A stretch of DNA of 64,000 bases from Acinetobacter haemolyticus (GTDB lineage: Bacteria; Pseudomonadota; Gammaproteobacteria; Pseudomonadales; Moraxellaceae). The notes beneath the pieces are model-generated. The model saw only the letters and a list, made by a program, of their open reading frames with translations, searched no databases and was not told the DNA's origin. The stretch spans positions 1 through 64,000 of the forward strand of contig NZ_OVCN01000010.1 of assembly GCF_900406815.1 (NCBI RefSeq), written 5' to 3'. A program made the translations under genes and the position numbers. Of this stretch, positions 27,899 through 37,494 are shown in pieces. Every line of letters starts with the position of its first letter. Positions within the stretch are counted from its first letter, which is position 1.

Positions 27899-28012
27899 AC
27901 AAATAAAATCTGCTTTTTTAAAGCCAAAATCATATTTGCTGATTTTTCTATTCGAGAATTTTATTAAAATGTGGCAAAATAGCCCGTTTTAAAGAATTTA
28001 GAGGATTGGCAC

Positions 28013-29233
28013 ATGCGCTTTGTTGATGAAGCAGTCATTACCGTAGAGGCTGGCGACGGTGGCAATGGCGTAGCCAGTTTTCGCCGTGAAAAATTTGTCC
28101 CTTTTGGTGGCCCAGATGGTGGTGACGGAGGGCGTGGCGGAAGTATTTACATCCAAGCAGATGATGATACCAGCACACTTGTAGATTACCGATATACACG
28201 TCGCTATCGTGCAGAACGTGGTAAGAATGGTTCGGGTGCGAACTGTTCTGGTCGTGGCGGTGAAGATGTTATTTTAAAAGTGCCAGTGGGTACAACCATT
28301 GTTGATACTGAATCAGGTGACATTATTGGTGACTTGGTTGCAGATGGTCAGCGTGTCAAAGTCGCCAATGGTGGTGATGGTGGTTTAGGCAATACACACT
28401 TTAAATCATCAACGAACCGTGCACCACGTAAATGTACGCATGGTATCAAAGGTGAATATCGTGAAGTACGTTTAGAGTTAAAAGTACTTGCTGATGTAGG
28501 CTTACTGGGTATGCCAAATGCGGGTAAATCAACTTTCATCCGTGCGGTGAGTGCTGCAAAACCAAAAGTTGCCGATTATCCATTTACAACGATGGTGCCA
28601 AACTTAGGTGTAGTCGATGCGGATCGTCATCGCTCATTTGTGATGGCCGATATTCCTGGATTAATTGAAGGTGCTGCAGAAGGCGCAGGTCTTGGTATCC
28701 GTTTCCTTAAGCATTTGGCGCGTACACGTATCCTTTTGCATATTGTGGATGTTCAGCCGATCGATGGATCTGATCCAGCACACAATGCCAGAGCGATTTT
28801 GGGCGAATTAGAAAAATTCTCTCCAACTTTGGCGAAGCTTCCTGTGGTATTGGTATTGAATAAATTAGACCAACTTCCAGAAGAATCACGAGAAGAATGG
28901 TGTCAGCACATTCTTGATGAGTTGCAATGGAAAGGTCCAGTGTTTAAAACTTCTGGTCTTATGTCTGAAGGAACCAAAGAAGTTGTGTATTACCTCATGG
29001 ATCAAATCGAGCAACAACGTGAGCGCGAAGTTGAAGATCCTGAGTACGCAGCAGAAGTTAAAGCATTCCGTGATCAGCTTGAAGCTGAAACACGTGAACA
29101 AACTATCGCAGCAAAAGAAGCTTATCGTGCATTGCGTAAGGCCCAGCGTGAAGCAGGCCTAGAAGATGACGAAGATGATTTTGATGATGATGAAGATGAG
29201 GGCGGCGTAGAAAGCGTCTACGTTCGTGATTAA
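28013..29233 (+). CDS. obgE: GTPase Obg (CgtA)
   Basis: Ribosome-associated GTPase involved in 50S assembly and stress signalling. The glycine-rich Obg domain covers residues 1-158 ([32 protein letters not shown]). The G domain begins with GMPNAGKST at 166-174, then [13 protein letters not shown] and the G5 SGL. The C-terminal tail is very acidic (repeated D/E near 385-396), as in other Gram-negative Obg proteins. The usual rplU-rpmA partners are not directly upstream here. Confidence 0.95.
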   Translation: MRFVDEAVITVEAGDGGNGVASFRREKFVPFGGPDGGDGGRGGSIYIQADDDTSTLVDYRYTRRYRAERGKNGSGANCSGRGGEDVILKVPVGTTIVDTESGDIIGDLVADGQRVKVANGGDGGLGNTHFKSSTNRAPRKCTHGIKGEYREVRLELKVLADVGLLGMPNAGKSTFIRAVSAAKPKVADYPFTTMVPNLGVVDADRHRSFVMADIPGLIEGAAEGAGLGIRFLKHLARTRILLHIVDVQPIDGSDPAHNARAILGELEKFSPTLAKLPVVLVLNKLDQLPEESREEWCQHILDELQWKGPVFKTSGLMSEGTKEVVYYLMDQIEQQREREVEDPEYAAEVKAFRDQLEAETREQTIAAKEAYRALRKAQREAGLEDDEDDFDDDEDEGGVESVYVRD

Positions 29234-29258
29234 TTTAGACAGTTAAACTCCCTTTTAA

Positions 29259-29295
29259 TTCCTCTTGTATAGCGATTATGACTGTGCAAGAGGAA
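29259..29295 (+). repeat. interrupted inverted repeat before proB
   Basis: TTCCTCTTG at 29259-29267 and CAAGAGGAA at 29287-29295 are perfect 9-base arms separated by 19 bases, lying between obgE and proB. The right arm supplies a GAGGAA close to, but not at, the proB ribosome-binding site, which is TTGAGGAA at 29302-29309. It could be a weak obgE terminator or a folded proB leader. Confidence 0.5.
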
Positions 29296-29313
29296 AAATA
29301 ATTTGAGGAAAAA

Positions 29314-30447
29314 ATGATAGAAGTGGTCGATGGGCAACGTCAGCTCAATGCGTGTAAACGAATCGTTGTTAAAATCGGATCATCTTTACTGACTGCAAAT
29401 GGGCAAGGTTTAGATTTACAGGCAATTTCGCATTGGGCGAAACAAATTGCAGATCTACACAATGCTGGACACGAAATTATTTTGGTGTCCTCTGGCGCAG
29501 TAGCAGAAGGGATGGTACGCATGAAACTTGCGAGTCGACCCACTGATCTACCCAGTTTGCAGGCTTGTGCTGCGATCGGTCAAATGGGCTTGATTCATAC
29601 ATGGTCAAGTGTATTAGATCAACATGGCATCCGCACTGCTCAGGTTCTTTTGACTCATGATGATCTTGCTGATCGCCGTCGTTATCTCAACTCATGCGAT
29701 GCATTGCAAAACTTGATTGATTGGCGTGTGATTCCTGTCATCAATGAAAATGATACGGTTTCTACAGATGAAATCCGTTTCGGCGACAATGATACTTTAG
29801 CTGCAATGGTTGCGGGTCAGGTGCAAGCTGATTTGTTGATCATTTTAACGGATCAACAAGGCATGTTTGACTCAGATCCACGCAATAATCCAAATGCCAA
29901 ACTGTTTTCTTCTGTTCGCGCACTTGATGATCGCTTGTTTGAAATGGCAGGTGGTGGTGGCGTGTTAGGACGTGGCGGTATGGTGACAAAAGTTCGTGCA
30001 GCACGTCTAGCTGCTCGTTCTGGTTGTCCAACATTGATTGCAAGTGGTGAAAGTGAAAATGTACTCGCTCGTTTAATGTCGGGTGAGATGATGGGAACGT
30101 TATTTACCACTGACAATGATCGGGTTACCGCACACCAAAAATGGTTAGCGGCTCATCTACAGACCGCGGGACGTTTAGTTATTGATGATGGTGCTGTAGA
30201 AGCGATTAAACTGAAACACCGTAGTCTATTACCCGTGGGCGTGAAAGCGATAGAAGGGCATTTTGATCGCGGTGATGTGGTTGAGTGTGTAGATAAAAAA
30301 GGACAACGTATCGCAGTTGGACGTGTCAATTTTAGTTCACGCTCTGCTGACCTTGTAAAAGGATTGTCATCAGATAAAGTCCATCAGATCTTAGGTGAGG
30401 CACGTTCTTTGGAAATGATTCACCGTAATCACATGGCGATTTACTGA
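29314..30447 (+). CDS. proB: glutamate 5-kinase
   Basis: Phosphorylates L-glutamate to glutamyl 5-phosphate, the first step of proline synthesis. The amino-acid kinase domain starts [10 protein letters not shown] (18-27) and includes [37 protein letters not shown] and [14 protein letters not shown]-terminal PUA domain covers about 285-365. The 377-residue length is that of the PUA-containing enzymes, normally feedback-inhibited by proline. proA is not adjacent. Preceded by TTGAGGAA as ribosome-binding site. Confidence 0.95.
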   Translation: MIEVVDGQRQLNACKRIVVKIGSSLLTANGQGLDLQAISHWAKQIADLHNAGHEIILVSSGAVAEGMVRMKLASRPTDLPSLQACAAIGQMGLIHTWSSVLDQHGIRTAQVLLTHDDLADRRRYLNSCDALQNLIDWRVIPVINENDTVSTDEIRFGDNDTLAAMVAGQVQADLLIILTDQQGMFDSDPRNNPNAKLFSSVRALDDRLFEMAGGGGVLGRGGMVTKVRAARLAARSGCPTLIASGESENVLARLMSGEMMGTLFTTDNDRVTAHQKWLAAHLQTAGRLVIDDGAVEAIKLKHRSLLPVGVKAIEGHFDRGDVVECVDKKGQRIAVGRVNFSSRSADLVKGLSSDKVHQILGEARSLEMIHRNHMAIY

Positions 30448-30473
30448 TCCAAACATCGTCTCGACCCTATAAA

Positions 30474-30510
30474 ATAAAAAAGACTTCTCTCGGGAAGTCT
30501 TTTTTATTTG
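30474..30510. terminator. bidirectional intrinsic terminator between proB and the ABC permease
   Basis: AAAAAAGACTTC and GAAGTCTTTTTT pair around TCTCGG between two convergent genes, with T runs in both readings. Confidence 0.88.
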
Positions 30511-30520
30511 AGCTTTTAAA

Positions 30521-32158
30521 TTATTTCTGCTGTTGAATATTTTTACCCATTTTTGCCAATAAAATGACGGGAATCAGCCCAACTAAGACGATTAACAACG
30601 CTGCGATTGCACCATCTTCATATGTTCCTCTAGCCGCTTCAGCATAAAGTTGAGTTGCTAGTGTTTCCATGTTGAGTGGTCTGAGCAATAAGGTTGCAGG
30701 TAGTTCTTTCATACAATCTACGAAAATGAGTAGAGCTGCTGAAATAATGGCAGGGCGTAATAACGGTAAATGCACGCGCCATAAAATAGAAAAACGATTT
30801 TGGCCTAGGTTACGTGCAGCATCATCAAAAACACCATGAATACGATTATAGCCTGACTCAATGCCGCCAATGGCAATTGCTAGAAAACGGACGCAATATG
30901 CATAGATCAAGGTAAATGTAGTACCTAAAAATAATAAGCCAGTGTGAATACCAAGTTTAAATTCCAAGAAATCAGCAACAGCGTGATCTATCTTGCCTAG
31001 TGATAACATGAGTCCAATTGCAAGGACAGTTCCAGGAATCGCATAGCCTAAGCTAGAAATACGGCTAAACCACGTATTTTGAGTAAAACGGGCAGTACTG
31101 ACGATGATAAAACCAATAAAAATCGTGATCACAGTTGCCATGCTGGCCAGGCTTAATGTATTGATTGAAGCTTGCAGGAGATAATCAGAGAAACCCGCAT
31201 ATTGAAATCGTTTATATGATTCTACAAGTAGATGACTGATCGGAATCAAAAAACCGATACAGATTGGAATTAACCCTAAGCCTAGAAATAACCATGCTTT
31301 GCTTCCTGTGACGTGTTGTGCAGGCATTAGTCGACTACGTTGAGCTGAATTCATATAGCGCTGTTTACGTCGGCCAAGTCGCTCTACGATTACCAATAAA
31401 GTAATGATCATTAGCATGAAAATAGCAATCTGTGCTGCACTGGCGAGATCGGATTGGTTTATCCATGTAGAGTAAATGGATAAAGTGAGTGTTTTAACGC
31501 CTAAAAATTCGGTTGCACCAATATCATTGATGGTTTCCATTAAGGCCAAACTCGCACCCACAGCAATTGCTGGACGAGCCAAAGGAATAGCAACACGTAA
31601 GAAAACCTGATTGGGCTTTAATCCTAAACTTCGTGCGACTTCAATCAAGCTAGCCGATTGCATTAAAAACATGGCACGCGTACTTAGGTATACATAGGGA
31701 TACAACACAAAACTTAAGAGAAAAATACAGCCCCAAACTGATCGAATATTCGGAAACCACCAAGGCTGTGCCTCCCAACCAAACCAAGCACCTAAGATAG
31801 TTTGAATGGGACCGATTGGATGCAGAATATCAATATAACTATAGGCAATAATATAAGTAGGGACAGCGAGAGGAAGCAACAAGGCCCAATCTAAAAAAGC
31901 ACGTCCGCGAAACTGATATGCTGTCACCAGCCACGCACTACCAGTCCCAATTAAAATTGTGAGTAGACCGACACCAAATAAAAGAATGGTGGTATCAACC
32001 AAAGTGGGTGGAAGAACATAGCGCAGCAAATGTCCCCAAATATCGCTGTTGCCTTGTAATGCAGTCCAAATTAAAGCCAGTACAGGCAAACAGGCCAGTA
32101 GTGTCAAAATACCACTAAGCGAAAATAGTAAACGAGGTGAGTCTTTCTTTTTGATCAT
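30521..32158 (-). CDS. ferric iron ABC transporter permease (FbpB/SfuB type)
   Basis: A 545-residue inner-membrane permease made of two fused halves of about six membrane segments each. Both halves show the permease EAA-like loop: EVARSLGLKPNQVFLRVAIPLARPA near 170-195 and DAARNLGQNRFSILWRVHLPLLRPA near 440-465. This double-length form is typical of iron(III) importers of the Fbp/Sfu/Afu group. It is the last gene of the minus-strand set after the binding protein (gap 88 bases) and ATPase. The chemical form of the imported iron is inferred from family. Confidence 0.88.
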   Translation of the reverse strand: MIKKKDSPRLLFSLSGILTLLACLPVLALIWTALQGNSDIWGHLLRYVLPPTLVDTTILLFGVGLLTILIGTGSAWLVTAYQFRGRAFLDWALLLPLAVPTYIIAYSYIDILHPIGPIQTILGAWFGWEAQPWWFPNIRSVWGCIFLLSFVLYPYVYLSTRAMFLMQSASLIEVARSLGLKPNQVFLRVAIPLARPAIAVGASLALMETINDIGATEFLGVKTLTLSIYSTWINQSDLASAAQIAIFMLMIITLLVIVERLGRRKQRYMNSAQRSRLMPAQHVTGSKAWLFLGLGLIPICIGFLIPISHLLVESYKRFQYAGFSDYLLQASINTLSLASMATVITIFIGFIIVSTARFTQNTWFSRISSLGYAIPGTVLAIGLMLSLGKIDHAVADFLEFKLGIHTGLLFLGTTFTLIYAYCVRFLAIAIGGIESGYNRIHGVFDDAARNLGQNRFSILWRVHLPLLRPAIISAALLIFVDCMKELPATLLLRPLNMETLATQLYAEAARGTYEDGAIAALLIVLVGLIPVILLAKMGKNIQQQK

Positions 32159-32246
32159 CGAGGGTATTGGAGGACTAAGTGAGAGAAAGGCAGATCAAAT
32201 GAGTGAACAGGCAATCGTAATAATCGCCTGTTCCACATAATGAGGC

Positions 32247-33263
32247 TTAGTGATTAAATTGGACTTTATCCACTAAAAGATTGGCTGTTTTACGATGACG
32301 TGCAATATCACTTAAACGAATTTTGTCAGCTTCAAGTTTACCAAAGCTTGCAATAATTGGATCAACTTTAACGCCAGCTTTGACTGGATATTCAAAACCA
32401 CTTTGTGCATAAATTGCTTGGGCATGATCAGAAGCTAAAAACTCAAGTAACTGAACAGCCTGTTTTGGATTAGGGGCATATTTAGCGACAGCAGCACCTG
32501 AGACATTGACGTGAGTACCACCATTTTTAAAGCGTGGTAATACAACATTGATGGCATTGCCCCAACGTTGTTGCTCAGCATCTCCAGTACGCATCGTACC
32601 TACATAATAAGTATTTGCTACACCGATATCACAGATTTTACCTAGAATATCACGTGCTACGTCACGGTCACCACCACTTGCTGGACGTGCCAAATTTGCT
32701 TTTAAGCCACGTAGCCATTGTTCGGTTGCTTTCTCGCCGTGATGGGTAATATAAGCTGCAATTAGGCTGGTGTTATATGAATGGCTGCCTGAACGAATAC
32801 AGATTTTGCCTTTCCATTTTGGATCAGCTAAGTCTTCGTAATTGATTGCCGTTAAAGGCGTGCGTTCTTTTGATGCATAAACAGCACGTGCACGCATTGA
32901 TAATGCATACCAGTGACCATTGGCTGCACGCAAGTTTCCTGGAATAGCGGTGTTGAGGACTTTTGAGTTCACACGTTGGGTTAACCCACCTTCAACTAAA
33001 TCAACTAAATTGCCAAAATCAACCGTCAACATTACATCAGCTGGTGAGCGTCGTCCTTCAGCTTTAACTCGCTCAAGTAGTCCATCTTTGATAAAAACCG
33101 TATTTACCTTCACGCCTGTCTTTTCACTAAACTCTTGTAAAAGTGGTTGAATTAAAACAGGTTCTCTAGTGGTGTATAGGTTTAATTCAGCAGCATTTAC
33201 CCAGCTACTTCCCAGTGCTACCAATCCAGTTAAAGCGATATGAAGCTTTGACAGTTGTTTCAT
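32247..33263 (-). CDS. ferric iron ABC transporter substrate-binding protein
   Basis: A 338-residue periplasmic binding protein. Signal peptide about 1-24 (SSWVNA), then the class II fold beginning AELNLYTTREPVLIQPLLQEF, as in FbpA/FutA/AfuA proteins. Tyrosines near the expected metal site (the NTYYVGT segment, Y-Y pair) are retained, which supports iron(III) binding. It lies 25 bases downstream of the ATPase gene and upstream of the permease, so the complete importer is encoded in the order ATPase, binding protein, permease. Confidence 0.88.
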   Translation of the reverse strand: MKQLSKLHIALTGLVALGSSWVNAAELNLYTTREPVLIQPLLQEFSEKTGVKVNTVFIKDGLLERVKAEGRRSPADVMLTVDFGNLVDLVEGGLTQRVNSKVLNTAIPGNLRAANGHWYALSMRARAVYASKERTPLTAINYEDLADPKWKGKICIRSGSHSYNTSLIAAYITHHGEKATEQWLRGLKANLARPASGGDRDVARDILGKICDIGVANTYYVGTMRTGDAEQQRWGNAINVVLPRFKNGGTHVNVSGAAVAKYAPNPKQAVQLLEFLASDHAQAIYAQSGFEYPVKAGVKVDPIIASFGKLEADKIRLSDIARHRKTANLLVDKVQFNH

Positions 33264-33288
33264 TTTTTCTCATCCCTAATCACAAGGT

Positions 33289-34416
33289 TTAAACATTGAG
33301 CGTTTGTTTGGTGTGAATATTCTTGATCTGTGTTTGATCATCCAATGTGTAAAAAAAGCAAGTGGTCAAATCTACATGGATATACACTTGTTCTGCTGTA
33401 CTAAAATTCTGTTGATAGTCAACCTGTGCCAATAACGTACTATTTTCATTCTCAATTTGTAGACGTAATTGTTGAGTATGTCCCATAAAACTTGAAGAAA
33501 TAACTTTTGCCGGCAATCTATTTTCAGCGGCATCTTTGAAAATATGTATCTGATGCGGACGAAAACAACATTGAATCGCTTTATCCGTTTGTTTTAAGTG
33601 TTGGGGCGTTGGGATCGTGCCAAAAATTGTATGAAGTTGATCCGTTTCTATTTGTGCAGGTATTTCATTAAGGGCAGAAAAATAACGTGCTGCAAATAAG
33701 GTTTTGGGTTGTAAATAAAGCTGTTGTGGTGTTCCGATTTGAATAATTTTACCTTGATGCATCAAAATGATTTGATCAGCAATTTGCAAAGCTTCTTCAG
33801 GGTCATGCGTTACGATGACAGTTGTTGTGTCTGTCTTTTTTAAGATTTCGATGGTGCTTTGACGAATATGATCACGCAAACGGTGATCTAGATTAGAAAA
33901 GGGTTCATCCATAAGTAGGACCTGGGGTTTAGGCGCGAGGGCACGAGCCAATGCAACACGTTGTTGCTCACCACCAGATAAAGTATATGGATAGCTATAT
34001 TGGTGATGGTGCATAGAGACGTGTTTCAGTGCTTGTTCTGCTATTGCCTGTCGTTGTCGTTTGGGAAAATTTTTTAGACCAAACATGACGTTTTCCAACA
34101 CACTAAGATGAGGAAACAACGCATAGTCCTGAAAGACCAAACCAATATTTCGTTCTTCTGCTGGAACTTGTTGTTGAGCATTCCATAGAATGTCTTGTTC
34201 AAGTTGAATTGAACCACTGCTAGGCGTTTCTAAACCCGCAATCAAACGTAGCATGGTCGTTTTGCCACAACCTGAATGTCCGAGTAAACAGATAATCTGT
34301 CCGCGAGTGGCAGACCATGTTGCCTGATTGACCGCAAATCGAGCCCCATATTGCTTGCTCAATTGTTGGATGGTTAAGACATTGGCCTGAGGTGCAGTAT
34401 GAGCATTCATGGTCAA
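33289..34416 (-). CDS. iron ABC transporter ATP-binding protein (FbpC type)
   Basis: A 375-residue ATPase of the CUT1/Fbp class. Walker A GHSGCGKTT (about 48-56), Q-loop VFQDYALFPHL, signature LSGGEQQRVALARAL, Walker B VLLMDEPFSNLD and the H-loop VIVTHDPEEAL are intact. The last 130 or so residues form a TOBE-like regulatory domain, where FbpC proteins can bind regulatory iron. First gene of the importer; the 45 bases before it are AT-rich (AATAATAACTAATAATT) and could hold a weak Fur site, but the match is poor. Confidence 0.88.
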   Translation of the reverse strand: MTMNAHTAPQANVLTIQQLSKQYGARFAVNQATWSATRGQIICLLGHSGCGKTTMLRLIAGLETPSSGSIQLEQDILWNAQQQVPAEERNIGLVFQDYALFPHLSVLENVMFGLKNFPKRQRQAIAEQALKHVSMHHHQYSYPYTLSGGEQQRVALARALAPKPQVLLMDEPFSNLDHRLRDHIRQSTIEILKKTDTTTVIVTHDPEEALQIADQIILMHQGKIIQIGTPQQLYLQPKTLFAARYFSALNEIPAQIETDQLHTIFGTIPTPQHLKQTDKAIQCCFRPHQIHIFKDAAENRLPAKVISSSFMGHTQQLRLQIENENSTLLAQVDYQQNFSTAEQVYIHVDLTTCFFYTLDDQTQIKNIHTKQTLNV

Positions 34417-34461
34417 TTCACAGTACGATTTATTTGAGCAAATAATAACTAATAATTCTTC

Positions 34462-35154
34462 TCATGTAGAGTCTTTTTCTAATTTCTTTTGCGGTTGCCA
34501 TTCATCCATATGCTGAGGATGTATAACGCGAGGAAGGGTTAAATCTTGACCTACCATGTAAGCATGATCCGTCAAGCTGAACATTTCAAGATCTTCATGG
34601 CTATTACCATACGCATAAACTTGATGGTACTCATTCAGATTGTATTGTTGCAGAACTCTGATTTTTTTTTGTTCACAGCTACAGTCTAAAGATTGATAAT
34701 GACCTGAGAGCGTGCCATTAAGTATTTCGGTTTTAGTGCAAATCAATTCGATATTTAATAATTCACAAATTGGCGCTAAATATAAGTCAATTGAAGCAGA
34801 GACAAGTACAACATGGTCACCATGCTGCTGGTGTAAATAAAGTTGCTGGAGTAAGTCTGGATCTAACTCTTTAATAATTTGCTGCGCATAATTGATCGCG
34901 ATACGTTGTATTTGATCGGCTGTTATACCTTTAAACATGGTTTGAAATAAGCGAGGTCTCATCGCATGTGCAGGGTATAAACCGAGATAATAGGCTTGGA
35001 TCCAAGGGAGGATTTTCAAGCCTTTTAAAATAACGTGATGTTTAGGAAGGGCGAAAAAAATAAATCGGGTAAAACTGTCTTTGGGATAAAGCGTGCCATC
35101 AAAATCAAATAAAGCAAGGTTTACAGTTTTAGTTGTTTTACTCTTTGCATGCAT
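34462..35154 (-). CDS. HAD-IB family phosphatase
   Basis: A 230-residue haloacid dehalogenase-type hydrolase. The nucleophile motif FDFDGTLYPKDS is at residues 16-27, motif II is VLVSASIDLYL, and motif III/IV is in the YAYGNSHEDLEMF segment. These fit the SerB/YfhB-like subfamily IB that acts on small phosphorylated substrates; the substrate is unknown. Its ATG lies 34 bases inside the end of the DUF1615 gene and is the only good start, so the two are translationally coupled. The iron importer follows on the same strand. Confidence 0.82.
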   Translation of the reverse strand: MHAKSKTTKTVNLALFDFDGTLYPKDSFTRFIFFALPKHHVILKGLKILPWIQAYYLGLYPAHAMRPRLFQTMFKGITADQIQRIAINYAQQIIKELDPDLLQQLYLHQQHGDHVVLVSASIDLYLAPICELLNIELICTKTEILNGTLSGHYQSLDCSCEQKKIRVLQQYNLNEYHQVYAYGNSHEDLEMFSLTDHAYMVGQDLTLPRVIHPQHMDEWQPQKKLEKDST

Positions 35155-36329
35155 GTTTCATATCGTCCATTTACACGGCTTGCAAACCAATTGGTATTAT
35201 AATCACGGCTCAATTTTGGACCAGAAATTACGACTTGAGGCATGATCGCATATTTTGCGTCTTTGCCTGTTTTGCTTTGATATAAGTTTTGTAGCGCAGT
35301 ATAAGTCTGTGTATTTTCAAATTTCTTTGATTTTTCTTTTTTTAAGTCCGTACGAATTTGACGTGGCGTCACCAAGACACCATTTTCAGCAAATACTGAA
35401 ATCAAAGCTTTTTCAGTTTGGCTTTGAGTGGTACGAACACTGCCTTCTTTATTATAGATAAGCAGGTCACCATCTAAATCAATTTCAATATCAGTTAATG
35501 TATCTAACATGCTTTGAAATGCTGCATTACGGCTAGAATACATTCCTGAATTATAGTCAGCAAAACGATAAATTGCGCGATCATAATCTGCAGGATAAAC
35601 CATTAAACGATGGATGCCATAATATAGGCCGCCGTATTGAGTATAAAGATCATTGCGTAATTCAGCCGTACTCATACCGATACGTTTATGTTCTTTGGCA
35701 TAATTAATATGAACTTGCATTGAACCTAATGTAGTAATCGGGTTCATTTTTTCACTAACATCTTGACCTACTAATTTTGCAGCACCAGTTAAAGCACTAA
35801 TATGGTAATGCTTCGCCATATAATCAAAAATTTCACGATAAAGTAGATCAAGCTCACGTTCAGTTTTAACTCTGCGCATTTGACGCATATAGTTGTCTTC
35901 AGGTGACGGTTGATTTTTTAGGACTTCCTCGAAGTAACCCGCCACGGTACCACCAATCGTCTCCCCAAGTTTTGCCTCAAATTTTTCATTTAAACGCGTA
36001 TTAATTTCCTGAACTGCTTTTTCGCCCAAACCTGCGACTTGTGGATCTGCAACAAAGTTTGACTCTTGATCGACCACTGCGACAATCGTGCACACGTTTT
36101 GTTTAGACTGCGTGATATTGAGTTCTTGCATAATATCATAAATATCTTGCGCCCAAGATTCACGATCACGTACACGAGCAGGGATTACCTTTTTAATCTG
36201 ATCGGCTTTTAAAACAGGTTCCTTATCATTTGCCCACCATGCAAAATCATCACAAGCAGTGAGACTGACACAGCTGATGATAAGACCAAGGGTTTTTAAT
36301 AGAGGATGAGATGAATACGATTTGTTCAT
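35121..36329 (-). CDS. DUF1615 lipoprotein
   Basis: A 402-residue predicted lipoprotein with lipobox SLTAC (cysteine 26). The body matches DUF1615 proteins: a VVDQESNFVADP segment near 86-97 with a glutamate in a lytic-transglycosylase-like position, a TTLGSMQVHINYA segment, and RFADYNSGMYSSRNAAFQ. The E-S-N-F plus G-S-M-Q-V pattern recalls the lysozyme-like SLT fold, which would suggest peptidoglycan cleavage, but that is inference. It heads the minus-strand group with the HAD phosphatase and the iron importer, divergent from dusB. Confidence 0.78.
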   Translation of the reverse strand: MNKSYSSHPLLKTLGLIISCVSLTACDDFAWWANDKEPVLKADQIKKVIPARVRDRESWAQDIYDIMQELNITQSKQNVCTIVAVVDQESNFVADPQVAGLGEKAVQEINTRLNEKFEAKLGETIGGTVAGYFEEVLKNQPSPEDNYMRQMRRVKTERELDLLYREIFDYMAKHYHISALTGAAKLVGQDVSEKMNPITTLGSMQVHINYAKEHKRIGMSTAELRNDLYTQYGGLYYGIHRLMVYPADYDRAIYRFADYNSGMYSSRNAAFQSMLDTLTDIEIDLDGDLLIYNKEGSVRTTQSQTEKALISVFAENGVLVTPRQIRTDLKKEKSKKFENTQTYTALQNLYQSKTGKDAKYAIMPQVVISGPKLSRDYNTNWFASRVNGRYETCMQRVKQLKL

Positions 36330-36411
36330 GATCAGGACAGCACCACATAAAAAGATGAGTCGAATGGGCGAATGAAGTATACTATGGCGATCAGAAATTG
36401 TAAGAAAATAT

Positions 36412-37437
36412 ATGTATATTGGTTCATATCAACTGTCAAATAATTTGATCGTTGCTCCGATGGCGGGAGTTACAGACCGACCGTTTCGAACATTGTGCAA
36501 ATACTTTGGTGCTGGACATGCGGTTAGTGAAATGATGACTGCTGACAAAACCCTGCGTATGAGCAAAAAGAGTTTGTATCGTGCAAATTTTGACGGCGAA
36601 TTAGCACCAATTTCGGCACAAATAGCAGGTTCTGATCCAGAGCAATTGGCTGAGGCGGCACGCTACCAAGTTGCCAATGGCGCGCAAATTGTTGATATCA
36701 ACATGGGCTGTCCTGCAAAAAAGGTTTGTAACAAACTAGCGGGTTCGGCTTTGTTGCAAGATGAAGATCTGGTTGCACGTATTTTGGATACGGTCGTTGC
36801 TGCTGTCGAAGTTCCAGTGACATTAAAAACCCGTCTTGGTTTTCTGAATGGTCAAGAAAATATTTTGCGTGTGGCGAAACGAGCTGAAGATGCAGGTATT
36901 GCAGCGTTAGCTTTGCATGGCCGTACACGTGAAGACATGTATTTAAACCATGCCCGTTATGAACTTATAAAACAAGTAAAGCAACTTATCAGTATTCCTG
37001 TGATTGCCAATGGTGATATTGATAGTCCAGAAAAAGCAAAGTATGTATTGGATTATACGGGTGCAGATGCCATCATGATTGGGCGTGCCGCGCAGGGGCG
37101 ACCTTGGATTTTTAGAGAAATCGCGCATTACTTAAAAACAGGTGAGCATCTCGCTACGCCTGATATTGCTGAAGTTAAAGCTGTTTTATTGGGACATTTG
37201 TCTGAACTTTATCAATTTTATGGTGAATATTCAGGTTGTCGTATTGCCCGTAAACATATTGCTTGGTACACCAAGGGTTTACGTTCAAGCAATGAGTTTC
37301 GACAAAATATGTATAAGGTTGAAAGTACCGCTGATCAGGCAAAAGTCGTTGAAGCCTATTTTGATCAATTACTTGATCTCGGTCAGCGGATGAGTGATGT
37401 GCAAGTGGAACAAGTAAATTTGTTAGAGATCAGATAA
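36412..37437 (+). CDS. dusB: tRNA-dihydrouridine synthase B
   Basis: FMN enzyme that reduces uridine to dihydrouridine in tRNA D loops. The APMAGVTDRPFR start, the INMGCPAKKVCNKLAGSALL motif with catalytic C100, TLKTRLGF, LHGRTREDMY, NGDI and IGRAAQGRPWIF identify the DusB branch. 341 residues, normal. fis, its partner in enterobacteria, does not follow; instead a bidirectional terminator separates it from oxyR. Confidence 0.94.
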   Translation: MYIGSYQLSNNLIVAPMAGVTDRPFRTLCKYFGAGHAVSEMMTADKTLRMSKKSLYRANFDGELAPISAQIAGSDPEQLAEAARYQVANGAQIVDINMGCPAKKVCNKLAGSALLQDEDLVARILDTVVAAVEVPVTLKTRLGFLNGQENILRVAKRAEDAGIAALALHGRTREDMYLNHARYELIKQVKQLISIPVIANGDIDSPEKAKYVLDYTGADAIMIGRAAQGRPWIFREIAHYLKTGEHLATPDIAEVKAVLLGHLSELYQFYGEYSGCRIARKHIAWYTKGLRSSNEFRQNMYKVESTADQAKVVEAYFDQLLDLGQRMSDVQVEQVNLLEIR

Positions 37438-37453
37438 GCAGAATTTGCGTATT

Positions 37454-37494
37454 TGAAAAAGCCTGTAATTCGATTTGAATTACAGGCTTTTTAT
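37454..37494. terminator. bidirectional intrinsic terminator between dusB and oxyR
   Basis: AAAAAGCCTGTAATTC and GAATTACAGGCTTTTT form a perfect 16-base-pair arm pair around GATTT, between two convergent genes. Confidence 0.93.

Noticed and set aside
27926..27946. AAAATCA/TGATTTT hairpin after the second beta-repeat gene
   Set aside because: A seven-pair, nearly GC-free stem in AT-rich DNA is expected by chance; it is too weak to call as a terminator.
34430..34460. Possible Fur box before the iron importer ATPase
   Set aside because: The stretch is AT-rich and palindrome-like, but matches fewer than half of the 19 positions of the Fur consensus in any register. Iron regulation is plausible from function only.
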